64,000 nt of DNA from an uncultured Halomicronema sp. (GCA_937899725.1 CALCCA010000065.1:1-64000); one strand, 5' to 3'; counted from the first letter of the stretch, positions 1 to 8,716 are shown. Translations and numbers: made by a program. The notes: generated by a model from the sequence alone, not told the origin.

Positions 1-568
1 TGCTGAAATACAGCAACCGGCGCGATTTTTTATTCGTTAATGCAACGCCAGTTCGAGTTAAGCCAACCCACCCGAGAGGGGATTGTCGCCTCACCAGGCG
101 GGGCAGCGGGCCTGGTGCCCTGATCCCGAACTCAGATCTGATCCGAAGCCCTGAACAGTTACAGAACATCCCCTGCAGAATGTAGGTCCGGTAATGCCGC
201 TCCATAATAGAGTGGCGGTAGGGCATGCTTGCCCATTGCGAGTTTCTCAATAGCAGTCAGTTCCTTTCAGCAGGGTGCTCCGGGTTTCTTGCGCGGAGTC
301 GAGAGTCGCGCGGGGTCTGGTCATCAGCCTATCTTCTTGGCAGGCGAAACTCGCTTCAAGAAAGTACTAATGATTTAGTCGGCTCTCCACATCACATCTG
401 GTTCACCCTTGGAGCTCTCAAGCGGCAAGGCAATCTCGAGCCAAAAATTGTCTGTCTACTCAAAAAAATCTGCAGCGATCGCTGCAAAATGACTGGGCCA
501 GCATGAAGTTTAGTCAAGGGAGTACCCATTTCAATTAAAAATAGTAATAATAGAAACATACAGATTCA
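1..568. other. Intergenic leader region without a convincing gene
   Basis: No open frame here looks like a protein gene. A small hairpin (TGCTG/CAGCA, 1-15) is followed by a six-T run at 26-31. A second hairpin pairs CACCAGGC (92-99) with GCCTGGTG (110-117). A 93-codon frame at 225-506 has no Shine-Dalgarno sequence and resembles no family known to me. A -10-like TAATAAT at 545-551 lies about 20 nt before the glutamine riboswitch and may be its promoter (inference). Confidence 0.4.
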
Positions 569-673
569 CGTTCACTCTCGTTTTCATCGGCGTTTCGCCA
601 GTAACGAGGACGGAAGTAGGGAAATTTCCCGAAGGAACGCGCCCCCATTTAACTTTTCGGCATTTTGGAGGCG
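569..673 (+). promoter_or_regulatory. Glutamine-I (glnA-type) riboswitch with SD-sequestering stem
   Basis: Seen: CGTTC (569-573) pairs with GAACG (635-639) as P1. P2 is CTCGTT (577-582) with AACGAG (603-608), enclosing an inner GGCG/CGCC hairpin. The junction then reads ACGGAAGTAGG (610-620), followed by a GGGA/TCCC hairpin (619-630) and GAAGGAACGCG (631-641). These junction motifs match my memory of the cyanobacterial glnA RNA, which binds L-glutamine. Directly after P1, CGCCCCCA (640-647) can pair 7 of 8 bases with TGGAGGCG (666-673), which contains the GGAGG ribosome binding site of the next gene. Inference: glutamine controls translation of the small peptide at 679-804. The switching mechanism is not deduced, because P1 and the SD stem are adjacent and not mutually exclusive. 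Confidence 0.9.
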
Positions 674-678
674 GAAAC

Positions 679-804
679 ATGCTGAGTACTTCGTTAGTTC
701 AAGGTCTAGAAATCATTGGTGTGGTCAGCGTCATGGCGACCGTGCTATCTCCCGTTCTGTGTTGGGTATTGCTAAGCCCATTCAACGCAGAGACATCGGC
801 GTAG
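679..804 (+). CDS. 41-aa hydrophobic peptide under glutamine riboswitch
   Basis: ATG at 679 follows a full GGAGG (667-671) at 7-nt spacing, and TAG ends at 804. The product begins MLSTSLVQG and has one hydrophobic segment at about residues 10-33, so it is probably a single-pass membrane peptide. It is the only gene between the glutamine riboswitch and a strong intrinsic terminator, so the three form a monocistronic unit. Related glutamine riboswitches in marine cyanobacteria (downstream-peptide motif) also precede very short ORFs, and in Synechocystis a glutamine riboswitch controls the glutamine synthetase inactivating factor gifB. This product does not resemble IF7/IF17, which are soluble and basic. 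I do not recognise the family. A nitrogen-status role is inferred only from the riboswitch. Confidence 0.78.
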   Translation: MLSTSLVQGLEIIGVVSVMATVLSPVLCWVLLSPFNAETSA

Positions 805-857
805 CGAACTGTTTAGGTCACCGGGCGCAGTCGCTCATTCTCGAAAATACCTCGTAA

Positions 858-899
858 CAGTAGCGGTCAGGGAGATTTCTCTGGCCGCTACTGATTTTT
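858..899 (+). terminator. Strong intrinsic terminator of the riboswitch-peptide unit
   Basis: A 16-bp stem (858-873 with 878-893, two G-T pairs) has a 4-nt loop and is followed by five T at 895-899. It lies 53 nt after the stop codon of the 41-aa peptide. Confidence 0.9.
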
Positions 900-1130
900 G
901 AGGCGTGAGACTTGCCACTGCATCAGCTTTGTGGATTATTTGAGCAAACGCTGATCACCGTTGAGATTGAGCTGATTTCCGATGCTGATTTAAGGGTGAA
1001 CAATGACACCCCTTCCCGGTCTGTGGACGACATGGCTAGTTGAGGTTGCCGCTATTCATAATTTGGCCACTCTTCCATCGCGATCGGCCAGCTGCTGGAT
1101 GAGCCCTGGCAAATCATCGAGAAATTTAGC
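900..1130. other. Intergenic region, nothing recognised
   Basis: Short open frames exist on the plus strand (for example 44 codons from the ATG near 1001), but none has a ribosome binding site or protein-like composition. It could hold decayed coding sequence. No repeat or hairpin stands out. Confidence 0.3.
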
Positions 1131-1292
1131 CTAAACAGTACAGGTAGGACGCACACGGTAAGCCATGTGCATCGGATAACCATCTTGAGCATAAATGCGG
1201 TCTACACAATTCAAAGCCATCTCAAGGTCTTTGAAGACTTTCAGCACTTCTTCTGTGCCGTTGGCGTACAGAATGCATAACTCCCAAAACAT
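1131..1292 (-). CDS. Small conserved-looking hypothetical protein, 53 aa
   Basis: On the minus strand ATG at 1292 is preceded by TGGAGGTTCAC, a perfect GGAGG at 6-nt spacing, and the frame ends with TAG at 1131. The protein starts MFWELCILYANGTEEV and ends YRVRPTCTV. It is soluble, with aromatic and acidic residues spread evenly and no membrane segment, which reads like a compact folded domain. I believe similar short proteins exist in other cyanobacteria but cannot name a family. It stands alone, converging with the terminated riboswitch unit. Confidence 0.75.
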   Translation of the reverse strand: MFWELCILYANGTEEVLKVFKDLEMALNCVDRIYAQDGYPMHMAYRVRPTCTV

Positions 1293-1375
1293 GTGAACCT
1301 CCAGAAGCGAATCGCCTAAAGGCGTATGATTTTTAGTGAAGCTTTACGCTTCTAGGCTGTTTTAAGCTTATGGCT

Positions 1376-1576
1376 TTATCGATTCTTCGTAATCCGCAGG
1401 ACTATCTAACCTAAAAGCGGTTTCCGACTCGTGGTGTTTGCTTTACGCCGGTAATTTCTAGGAGTCCAGCTAGTTCATAGCGTTATCGGATTTTCGTAAT
1501 CCGCAGGACTATCTAAGCTAAAAGCGGTTCCGGGCCCGTGGTATTTGCTCTACGCCGGTGATTGCTGAGAGTCCAG
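1376..1576. repeat. Tandem duplication, two ~94-bp units, period 107
   Basis: Unit 1 spans 1376-1469 and unit 2 spans 1483-1576. Both contain CGTAATCCGCAGGACTATCTAA, then AAAAGCGG, a GTGGT-TTTGCT-TACGCCGG block and GAGTCCAG. In each, GGACT near the left end can pair with AGTCC near the right end, so each unit could fold separately. No reading frame stays open on either strand, so it is not protein coding. It lies just upstream of the reductase gene at 1670. Function unknown: it could be a duplicated structured RNA or a non-coding repeat. Confidence 0.7.
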
Positions 1577-1669
1577 TATTGGTTTGATGCAGAATTGCCT
1601 GAGACCTGGCGCTTGCGAGTGACGGGGGGAGCCATTGCAGCCTAACGTTTGTTGTATTAGGACTTAACT

Positions 1670-2794
1670 ATGTTCGACAGCATCGTGGTCGGTGGTGGGC
1701 CAGCGGGTAGCAGTGCGGCCTATCACCTCGCCCGGCAAGGCTGCTCAGTGTTGATATTAGAGAAGGCCACCTTTCCTCGTGACAAACCCTGCACCGGAGC
1801 CTTGTCGCCCTTGGTCGCCCAATGGTTCGACTTTGATTTTGCTCCCATCATCGCCCAGCGCGTCAGACGAGTCCGCTACACCTGGAAGTTGGGCGATCCG
1901 GTGGCCTCTGAGTTGCAAACCCAAGAGCCGATCTGGTTGGTCAAGCGCGATGCCTTCGATCAATTTTTGATCAATCACGCGATCGCCAAAGGGGCCGTCT
2001 TTCAGGATGGTACCCCCGTGATCAAAGTCGAATTTGCCGAGGGCTGCTGGCAGGTTCATACCCCCCAAGCAGTCTTCGAAGGACGCTACTTGATCGCAGC
2101 CGATGGGGCTGAGGGTCCCTTGTCACAGTGGCTAGGGTTGAAGATGCCGAAAGTGCGGCCAGCGGCTGTTTTTGCCATCCCGGCTGAGCGATCACCGCAC
2201 GATCCCACGCTCAACTTTGAATTTGGACTGCTCAAAAACGGCTGTTTGTGGTCTTTCCCCTACGATTCTGAGCGCCTGATGGGAGCCGTAACCTTTTTGG
2301 GCAGCGGTGAACCGGACTACCCGGCGGCCTTCAAATCCTATGCTGCCGGGTTCGACCTTAACGGTAGCGCCGGTCAACTCTCGCCTCATCTCGTCAAACT
2401 GTGGGATGGCAACCGATCGCTACACACTCGCCAGGCAGTGATTGTTGGAGAAGCCGCGGCGATCGTCGATCCGCTCTCAGCCGAGGGCATTCGCCATGGC
2501 ATGTACAGCGGCGTTGAGGCGGCCAAGGCAATTCATGCCGCATTACAGGGGCAGGACGAGGCGCTGGCAGCCTACACGACGACCATGCATCAGTGGGGCG
2601 ACAATATGCAGTGGGCTCAGCGCATTGCCGGGGTATTCTTCCGGTTTCCAGGTATCGGCTATCGCGTTGGCATCAAGCGCCCCACAATGACTAAACGCAT
2701 GGGGCAGCTATTGGCGGGTGAAATCGAATACAGCGATGTGGCGAGTCGAGTGATCAAGCGATTATCAACGGGATTGCTGCCGGGTCGCAAGTAG
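1670..2794 (+). CDS. Geranylgeranyl reductase family FAD-dependent oxidoreductase
   Basis: 374 aa. The N-terminus carries the dinucleotide-binding GGGPAGSSAAYHLAR with the following acidic residue in LILEKATF. A second FAD motif is AADGAEG (about 144-150), and the third is GEAAAIVDPLSAEGI (about 262-276). This order is typical of the ChlP/GGR group in the p-hydroxybenzoate hydroxylase superfamily, which reduces isoprenoid double bonds or hydroxylates lipids. It is shorter than ChlP (about 405 aa) and divergent, so I do not call it ChlP. The substrate is unknown. ATG at 1670 begins directly with the Rossmann strand, which supports the start. It is probably monocistronic. Confidence 0.85.
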   Translation: MFDSIVVGGGPAGSSAAYHLARQGCSVLILEKATFPRDKPCTGALSPLVAQWFDFDFAPIIAQRVRRVRYTWKLGDPVASELQTQEPIWLVKRDAFDQFLINHAIAKGAVFQDGTPVIKVEFAEGCWQVHTPQAVFEGRYLIAADGAEGPLSQWLGLKMPKVRPAAVFAIPAERSPHDPTLNFEFGLLKNGCLWSFPYDSERLMGAVTFLGSGEPDYPAAFKSYAAGFDLNGSAGQLSPHLVKLWDGNRSLHTRQAVIVGEAAAIVDPLSAEGIRHGMYSGVEAAKAIHAALQGQDEALAAYTTTMHQWGDNMQWAQRIAGVFFRFPGIGYRVGIKRPTMTKRMGQLLAGEIEYSDVASRVIKRLSTGLLPGRK

Positions 2795-2842
2795 CCATCG
2801 GCAATCCTGTAAGAGCAGCACACTGGCAGGGTAGTCACGCCC

Positions 2843-3343
2843 TCAGCTGCTGGCTAACTCGGTCAGAGCGCGGCCGGTTACTCGACAGAGCTGCCATTCG
2901 GGCTTAATCTCAGCCCCCATGCGTTCGTAAAAATCAATTGCTGGTTGGTTCCAGTCCAAAACGTTCCATTCCAAGCGGCCACAGTCTCGTTCAAGGGCGA
3001 GTTGCCCTAAGCGCTGCAGCAGCAACTTACCAATGCCCCGACCGCGATATTCCGGTGCTACAAAGAGATCTTCTAAGTAGATACCTGGTTTCATCAAAAA
3101 CGTTGAATAGTTGTGAAAGAAGAGCGCAAAGCCCACCGCAACGTCATCGACGCGAGCAATCAACGTCTCAATATGGGCGCGATCGCCAAACAAATGCTCA
3201 GTCAGATCGGCCACGTTGCCAGTCACTTCGTGGGCTAGCTTTTCGTAATCAGCCAGGGCATGAATCAGGCGAACAATCGCAGGCACATCTGCTGGAGTCG
3301 CGAAGCTGATGGTAATCGCAGACGAAGTCGAGAGATCTGACAT
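2843..3343 (-). CDS. GNAT family N-acetyltransferase (SSAT/thialysine acetyltransferase-like)
   Basis: 166 aa. The acetyl-CoA loop PEYRGRGIGKLLLQRL (residues about 98-113, R/Q-x-x-G-x-G/A) is intact, preceded by YLEDLFVAPEYRG. The C-terminal WNVLDWNQPAIDFYERMGAE is characteristic of the spermidine/spermine and thialysine acetyltransferase group, where the Asn and Tyr help bind CoA and act as general acid. The substrate is probably a small amine or amino acid, but this is inferred from the family only. It is convergent with the reductase gene and downstream of ftsE on the same strand, with a gap of nearly 100 nt. Confidence 0.88.
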   Translation of the reverse strand: MSDLSTSSAITISFATPADVPAIVRLIHALADYEKLAHEVTGNVADLTEHLFGDRAHIETLIARVDDVAVGFALFFHNYSTFLMKPGIYLEDLFVAPEYRGRGIGKLLLQRLGQLALERDCGRLEWNVLDWNQPAIDFYERMGAEIKPEWQLCRVTGRALTELASS

Positions 3344-3440
3344 GAAAGGGGGCTAATGGCGGTTTAGGTTAAGAGACCCACAGCAGGGAAATCGCGTTAC
3401 CTGGCCAGTATGCTGGCATCGTTAACAGGAGACAGAGCCA

Positions 3441-4325
3441 TTACTGCCGCAGTTGCCGGAGATGACCCTCTTTGAGTTGAACGACAGGATGGTTAGAAAC
3501 CCTGACCAGTTGCTCATTATGAGTCGTCACCACCACCGTGATGCCAATGGAGTTCAGCTTTTTGAGAATTTTGATCACCTGCAGAGCGTTTTCGGGATCA
3601 AGGTTGCCGGTGGGTTCGTCGGCCAAGAGTAGTGGCGGCGTACCGACGACGGCGCGAGCAATACTGACCCGCTGCTGCTCGCCACCCGATAGCTCATTAG
3701 GGAAAGATTCGGACTTATCCTGCAGCCCCACCATTTTGAGGGTAGGCCAGAGGCGACGGTGAATTTCTTTACGGCTGTAACCTTGAGCCCAGAGCACAAA
3801 GGCGACATTCTCAGCCACAGTGCGCCGCGGAATCAGCTTGTAATCTTGAAAGACGATGCCAATGCGGCGCCGCACTTTAGCCAACTGGTTGCCCCGAAGC
3901 TGGCCGATGGGCGTGCCCTCAATCATGACGTCGCCCGACGTGGGATGCTCTTGCCCGTACAGCAGCTTGAGGAGAGTGGACTTCCCAGCTCCAGAAGCCC
4001 CAGTGATAAAGAGAAAATCGCCTTTATGCATCTGCAAATTGACGTCTATCAGCGCCCGATTCCCTTTGGGATAGCTTTTAGAAACGTTTTGCAGAGCCAC
4101 CACGACATGGCGGTGAGGGGTCTGACGTGGAGCCGTTGTCTTCGGCTTAGATGGTTGACTGCGCCGCTGAGGATTTGGCTTGGTTGAGGCTCGAGGAGGC
4201 GCCGGGATCGCGTTATCTTTATCCGTGACTGAGGTTGCCCCCTGAAGACGATCGCTAAGCACCGAACGAACGTCTGCGGGCAGTCTTTCGTAGCTACTGC
4301 TGGGGCGGGTAACAACCGAGGTCAT
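3441..4325 (-). CDS. ftsE: Cell division ATP-binding protein FtsE, N-terminally extended
   Basis: ABC ATPase that with FtsX couples ATP hydrolysis to septal peptidoglycan hydrolase activation. Seen: Walker [11 protein letters not shown]-loop VFQDYKLI, signature LSGGEQQR, Walker [13 protein letters not shown] and the H-loop in TTHN. The FtsE core starts only at about residue 76 ([18 protein letters not shown]). Before it lies a Pro/Lys/Arg/Thr-rich, probably disordered segment, making 294 aa against about 220 in model bacteria. ATG at 4325 was chosen over the in-frame TTG at 4331. No ftsX is adjacent: the next gene downstream is a GNAT acetyltransferase. Confidence 0.9.
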   Translation of the reverse strand: MTSVVTRPSSSYERLPADVRSVLSDRLQGATSVTDKDNAIPAPPRASTKPNPQRRSQPSKPKTTAPRQTPHRHVVVALQNVSKSYPKGNRALIDVNLQMHKGDFLFITGASGAGKSTLLKLLYGQEHPTSGDVMIEGTPIGQLRGNQLAKVRRRIGIVFQDYKLIPRRTVAENVAFVLWAQGYSRKEIHRRLWPTLKMVGLQDKSESFPNELSGGEQQRVSIARAVVGTPPLLLADEPTGNLDPENALQVIKILKKLNSIGITVVVTTHNEQLVRVSNHPVVQLKEGHLRQLRQ

Positions 4326-4502
4326 AAGCAAAATCTCAAATAAGCTAGCAATCCAGGACGGATAGTAGACTCGCCGATTAAAGGCTATGACGCTGTATTG
4401 TACTGAACTTCGGTCAAAAGTCTACCCTTGAGGCCTAAATTATTAGCGGTTGCACAGAATATCTAGCGCTACATGTAGCGCTAGCGCTGAATTAGGAGAC
4501 CG

Positions 4503-5633
4503 TTACATCATCGACAGCTGCTGTTCATTATAAAAATCGGGGACGGCACTGACTTCATAGCCCAGATGACGACAGGCCGCCCGTGTGACCACCCGGCCAC
4601 GCGGCGTTCTCTGCAGATAGCCCAACTGCATCAAATAGGGTTCGTAGACTTCCTCAATGGTTTGAGCATCTTCCCCAGTGGCGGCGGCCATGGTATCTAG
4701 TCCGACCGGGCCCCCGTTAAAGTTTTCGATCATGACGGATAGCAAGCGACGATCGGTCCAGTCCAAACCGCAGGGATCGACATTGAACAGCTCCAACGCT
4801 TCAGCCGCGATCGCCTGATTGATCCGACCAGATTTCTTGACTTCGACATAGTCACGGACTCGTTTGAGCAAGCGGTTGGCAATGCGCGGCGTGCCTCGCG
4901 AGCGCCGGGCGATTTCTTCTGCCCCATCGGGTTGAATCGGCGTATTCAGCACCTGAGCGGTGCGAGTGACAATCTGCGTTAGCTCATCCACTTCGTAAAA
5001 CCGCAGCCGCTGAATCAAGCCAAAGCGATCGCGCAGAGGCGAGGTCAAGGCGCCGACCCGAGTCGTGGCCCCCACCAGCGTAAACGGGTTGAGCGGAATG
5101 CTACGCGTGCGGGCGCTCTGGCCCTTGCCGATGGTAATATCCAACCGCGAGTCTTCCATCGCGGGGTAGAGGATTTCTTCAGTGACGCGGGGCAATCGGT
5201 GAATCTCATCAATAAAGAGGATGTCGCCCGGTTTGAGGTTAACGAGCAAGCCGGCAATATCGCGGGGCCGCTCTAGCGCTGGAGCCGTCGTGATTTTGCA
5301 GTCCACCTGCATCTCTTGGGCCAAAATGAGCGCCATGGTCGTTTTACCCAGTCCGGGAGGGCCGTAGAGCAAAAGATGATCAAGGGGTTCTTCGCGCGAC
5401 TGAGCCGCTCGAATCGCAATATCCAGCACTTCTTTAAGCGATTTTTGGCCGATGTAGTCAGCGATTTTTTGCGGTCGCAACCCATCTTCTGGGGGGCTAG
5501 CCGGGCGATCGCGCGGCTCGCGCACGACGGAGGCCGGAGCGGCTGGTTCAGCAGCGTCTGACGGCTTGGCGCCCGCTTTCTGCTGACGCGGCGGCTGAGG
5601 CTCAGACTCAGACTTCGAAGAAATGATGGCCAT
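4503..5633 (-). CDS. ruvB: Holliday junction branch migration helicase RuvB
   Basis: Hexameric AAA+ motor that drives branch migration with RuvA. Seen: Walker [10 protein letters not shown], Walker [10 protein letters not shown], sensor-like [18 protein letters not shown], and the C-terminal winged helix ([29 protein letters not shown]). The N-terminal ~45 residues are Pro/Glu/Ala-rich and disordered before the core [12 protein letters not shown]. This extension explains the 376 aa against about 340 in E. coli. The start is ATG 5633; a GTG three codons earlier is possible. ruvA and ruvC are not in the window. Confidence 0.95.
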   Translation of the reverse strand: MAIISSKSESEPQPPRQQKAGAKPSDAAEPAAPASVVREPRDRPASPPEDGLRPQKIADYIGQKSLKEVLDIAIRAAQSREEPLDHLLLYGPPGLGKTTMALILAQEMQVDCKITTAPALERPRDIAGLLVNLKPGDILFIDEIHRLPRVTEEILYPAMEDSRLDITIGKGQSARTRSIPLNPFTLVGATTRVGALTSPLRDRFGLIQRLRFYEVDELTQIVTRTAQVLNTPIQPDGAEEIARRSRGTPRIANRLLKRVRDYVEVKKSGRINQAIAAEALELFNVDPCGLDWTDRRLLSVMIENFNGGPVGLDTMAAATGEDAQTIEEVYEPYLMQLGYLQRTPRGRVVTRAACRHLGYEVSAVPDFYNEQQLSMM

Positions 5634-5719
5634 AGGGGTCACGGACGATAGGAGCTACGCACCGGCTCATGCCAACGCAGCAGGGTTGCCTTTGATTCTA
5701 AAGAGAACTAGCGTATTAC

Positions 5720-6739
5720 TCAACCTGGCATGACGCCACTAATGCGCATCAAGTCTGCCACAGTGGGGCAATAGGGCGATAAACCCAACTTTTCGGGGTA
5801 GACGGGATCGTGGTAAACAAAATGCCGATAGTTCAGACAAAACCGATCCCACTCTGCCATGCGAATGTTGAACCCATCAATGATGCGATCGGCGAGCCAC
5901 AGCGAGAGGGGAAGGCGGAAAAAGATGCGCAGTCCCAAATAGTGGCAGGCTTCTTCTACAGTGCGATTGAGGGTCAGGGCCGGATTGCCGATGACTACCT
6001 GTCGAGAGGCTTGAGGGCCAGGCGGATGATCAACCAGATGACTGACCACGAGGGCAATGTCTCGGCCATGGGCAAAGTGAAAGCTACCATCGGCTTTGAG
6101 AAAACGGATCAGCCCCATCCAGCGAGTGACGTCTTTGATGCCCGCCGAAATGTGGGAATAGGGTTTGTCTTTATCGCCCCCAAAGACCAAGGTAGGAAAA
6201 ACCGTGGTGATTTTCGGATAGATGGCCAGCTCCGGCAGCTGCAGGTAGCACTGATATTTGCTGCGAATGTAATCGGTGCCGATTTCCCCCGCTTCTGCCA
6301 AAGGCCGATTATCGCTGTCTAAAATGCTCGCGGTTGAAAAATAGAGCACTTGCCGACAGCGATCGCCGTCCAATAGGGCCATTAGCTGGTGATTGCCGGT
6401 GACATTGATGTCATAAATTTCAGGCGCACCGCCCCATGAAGTGGCCGCTAAGATAGCGGTATCCACCGTCGCGAGCCGGTCAGCGTAGGCCGCAATATGG
6501 CGAATGTCATCTTGGATAACCTCAATGCGGGGCTCATTCTGCCAGTTAAAGAGGAGCTTCGCCGGGTTGCGCACGAGTAACACTAGCTGATGGGGCGTAT
6601 CGGCCAGTAACTGCTCAACTAAATAATGACCAATACAGCCGCTGGCCCCAGTGACAAAGATTTTCTGCGGGGAACGACTTTCAAGAGATGTAATCGATTC
6701 AGACACGCTGGCAACACCGGGAAAACACAATACCCCCAT
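5720..6739 (-). CDS. NAD(P)-dependent epimerase/dehydratase (extended SDR)
   Basis: 339 aa. The Rossmann motif is GASGCIGHYL (about residues 31-40), with the SDR catalytic YxxxK as YIRSK and an upstream Ser in YFSTAS. The order fits nucleotide-sugar epimerases or dehydratases and related NAD-dependent reductases. The substrate cannot be told from sequence. About 30 residues precede the Rossmann strand, so initiation may occur further in, for instance at a GTG near residue 12. It lies between ruvB and hemE on the same strand with gaps of about 90 and 160 nt, and probably has its own promoter. Confidence 0.85.
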   Translation of the reverse strand: MGVLCFPGVASVSESITSLESRSPQKIFVTGASGCIGHYLVEQLLADTPHQLVLLVRNPAKLLFNWQNEPRIEVIQDDIRHIAAYADRLATVDTAILAATSWGGAPEIYDINVTGNHQLMALLDGDRCRQVLYFSTASILDSDNRPLAEAGEIGTDYIRSKYQCYLQLPELAIYPKITTVFPTLVFGGDKDKPYSHISAGIKDVTRWMGLIRFLKADGSFHFAHGRDIALVVSHLVDHPPGPQASRQVVIGNPALTLNRTVEEACHYLGLRIFFRLPLSLWLADRIIDGFNIRMAEWDRFCLNYRHFVYHDPVYPEKLGLSPYCPTVADLMRISGVMPG

Positions 6740-6896
6740 GATGACGGACGTTCTACCTCCGTTTGGGATCAGGAGACAGAACGCTCGTTGCCTGACAAAG
6801 GCTAGGGTTTAGGGTGCTCTCAGCGTATCATCTGCAGTGATGACGGCTCGGCCATGCTGGCCTCATCAGGCTTGGGGGATTAACCAACGAGGTGCC

Positions 6897-7982
6897 CTAA
6901 GCAGACACGGCCAGCAGCTGATCAAGGTTCTTACCCGTTTCAAAAAAGAAGGCCGCATTATCTTCTGGGGTTCCGGGCAAAATACCGTGACCCAAATTGA
7001 GAATATGACCGCGACGTCCGGCTTTTTGTACGGTGTCAAAAATGCGATCGCGAATAAAGCGCTTGGAGCCAAACAAGGCCGCTGGATCGACGTTACCTTG
7101 CACGGCCATGTTCGGCCCCAGGCGACGACGGGCTTCAGCCATATCCACCGTCCAATCGACGCTGATGATGTCTACCCCAGATTCGGCCATCAGTTCCAAT
7201 ACGCCAGCGCTGCCGCTGATGTAGAGAATCAAGGGCGTTTCCGGATGCTTTGCTTTGACCTGGCGAACCACCTGCTGCTGATAGGGCAGTGCAAAGGTGC
7301 GATAATCCATCGGGCTCAGTTGACCGGCCCAAGAGTCAAACAGTTGCACCACCTGCGCTCCACAATCAATCTGATGGCAAGCATAGGTCGCGATGTTATC
7401 GGCAAGCTTGCTGAGCAATTGATGCAGCATCGCCGGTTCCGAAAAGGCCATGCCTTTGATGTTGGCGTAGTTTTTCGAGGTCCGCCCTTCGACGGCGTAG
7501 GCGGCCAGCGTCCAGGGAGAGCCAACAAACCCTAGCACGGCTGCATCGTTGCCCACCTCAGCCCGCAGGGTGCTCAAAATCGTGCGAATGAAAGGGGTCG
7601 CCGTGTCAGGATCAAGGGCATGAACGGCATCCACCTGCGCCTGGCTGCGAATCGGCGGATCAATCATGGGGCCTTTACTTTCGATAATGTCGAAAGGAAT
7701 GCCCATACCGGTGAGCGGCGTCAAAATATCGGAGAAGAGAATGACGCCGTCGGGCCGAAAAGCCCGCCAAGGCTGCAGGGAAATTTCGATCGCCAGTTCA
7801 GGATTTTCGGAACGCTCTCTAAAAGACGGGTACTTTTCTCGCAGGTCGCGATAGATTTTCATATATCGACCGGCCTGGCGCATCATCCAAACTGGCGGTC
7901 GATCCACAGATTCTCCGCGCGCTGCCCGTAGCAATAAAGGTTCCTGATTCAAACCGGTCATTGAAACTTTACCCGTATTCAT
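6897..7982 (-). CDS. hemE: Uroporphyrinogen decarboxylase HemE
   Basis: Converts uroporphyrinogen III to coproporphyrinogen III, the branch leading to haem, chlorophyll and bilins. Seen: signature [12 protein letters not shown] near residue 31, [15 protein letters not shown] containing the catalytic Asp, [20 protein letters not shown], and the C-terminal [16 protein letters not shown]. 361 aa, near the usual 350-355. A second ATG seven codons in (7961) sits closer to the conserved [14 protein letters not shown] and may be the true start. It is divergent from the bilin lyase at 8136, so the two tetrapyrrole genes share an intergenic region of about 150 nt. Confidence 0.96.
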   Translation of the reverse strand: MNTGKVSMTGLNQEPLLLRAARGESVDRPPVWMMRQAGRYMKIYRDLREKYPSFRERSENPELAIEISLQPWRAFRPDGVILFSDILTPLTGMGIPFDIIESKGPMIDPPIRSQAQVDAVHALDPDTATPFIRTILSTLRAEVGNDAAVLGFVGSPWTLAAYAVEGRTSKNYANIKGMAFSEPAMLHQLLSKLADNIATYACHQIDCGAQVVQLFDSWAGQLSPMDYRTFALPYQQQVVRQVKAKHPETPLILYISGSAGVLELMAESGVDIISVDWTVDMAEARRRLGPNMAVQGNVDPAALFGSKRFIRDRIFDTVQKAGRRGHILNLGHGILPGTPEDNAAFFFETGKNLDQLLAVSA

Positions 7983-8135
7983 GAAAGTTCTTAAGCGTAG
8001 TCGCTAGCGTAACATCCTGTGAATACCGCCATTTCACGTTGTCTGAGCAGGTTTACATTTTTCTCCTGAGGGATGCGATCGCTTCAACGTAGAATGAAGG
8101 TCACAAGGTCATTTGAAGCCCCTGACAGCAACGGC

Positions 8136-8654
8136 ATGGATATCGTTAACTTTTTTGAAACAGTCGAAGGAACCTGGTTTTCGCAGCGCACTACGCATTT
8201 TGCCCCAGGCCAACCGTCCCAAACCGGACAAACTACCCTGCAAATCACCCGCGTCGAACTCGATGATGCTCGCGTTTTAGAACTCTGCCAGCAGTTCTCT
8301 ATAGAGGCCACTGCCGCTATATTCGCCTTTGTCATTCAACCAGCAGGAAAAACGAGTCTCTATAGCTCGGAAAACAGCCCCCCCTCAAGCACCACGATGA
8401 TGGTGGGCTGCCAATCGGAGGATGATGCGTCCGGCCAGTTTTTGAGCCAGACCGAGCAAGAAACTGCTGTTTCAGGCAAATATCAGCTCGAAGACGAAAT
8501 TCTCACGCTCAGCGTTCACAATGACGATTTCGAATCAGAAGAGCGCCTGTGGTATATGAACCCCAATCTGCGGATGCGCACCAGTTTAGTGAAACGCGCT
8601 GACGGCTTCCGGATGTCTTCATTCTGCTCAGAAGTTCGTCGTCTATCGACATAA
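8136..8654 (+). CDS. cpcS: Phycobiliprotein bilin lyase, CpcS/CpeS family
   Basis: Attaches phycocyanobilin or a related bilin to a cysteine of phycobiliproteins. Seen: MDIVNFFETVEGTWFSQRTTH at the N-terminus, then SSxx-like EERLWYMNPNLRMRTS and GFRMSSFCSEVRR at the C-terminus, the strongest family signatures. 172 aa as annotated. The frame extends upstream to 8073, but the family starts with MDI-FF, so ATG 8136 is preferred although no clear SD precedes it. Whether it is CpcS, CpcU or CpeS type cannot be settled here, and no phycobiliprotein structural genes lie in the window. It is divergent from hemE. Confidence 0.85.
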   Translation: MDIVNFFETVEGTWFSQRTTHFAPGQPSQTGQTTLQITRVELDDARVLELCQQFSIEATAAIFAFVIQPAGKTSLYSSENSPPSSTTMMVGCQSEDDASGQFLSQTEQETAVSGKYQLEDEILTLSVHNDDFESEERLWYMNPNLRMRTSLVKRADGFRMSSFCSEVRRLST

Positions 8655-8716
8655 CCGGCCTTAAATACAGATTTGCCACTTTATCGGCTCTGAGAACTGC
8701 TTCTATATAAATCAGT

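Noticed and set aside
117-160. ATCCCGAACTCAG resembles a conserved 5S rRNA segment
   Set aside because: The match is only about 13 bases, and the rest of the 5S structure is missing on both sides.
225-506. 93-codon open frame upstream of the riboswitch
   Set aside because: No SD, no recognisable family, Ser/Arg-rich composition typical of chance frames.
544-561. NtcA site before the glutamine riboswitch
   Set aside because: GTA and TAC are present but 12 nt apart, not the 8 nt of the NtcA consensus.
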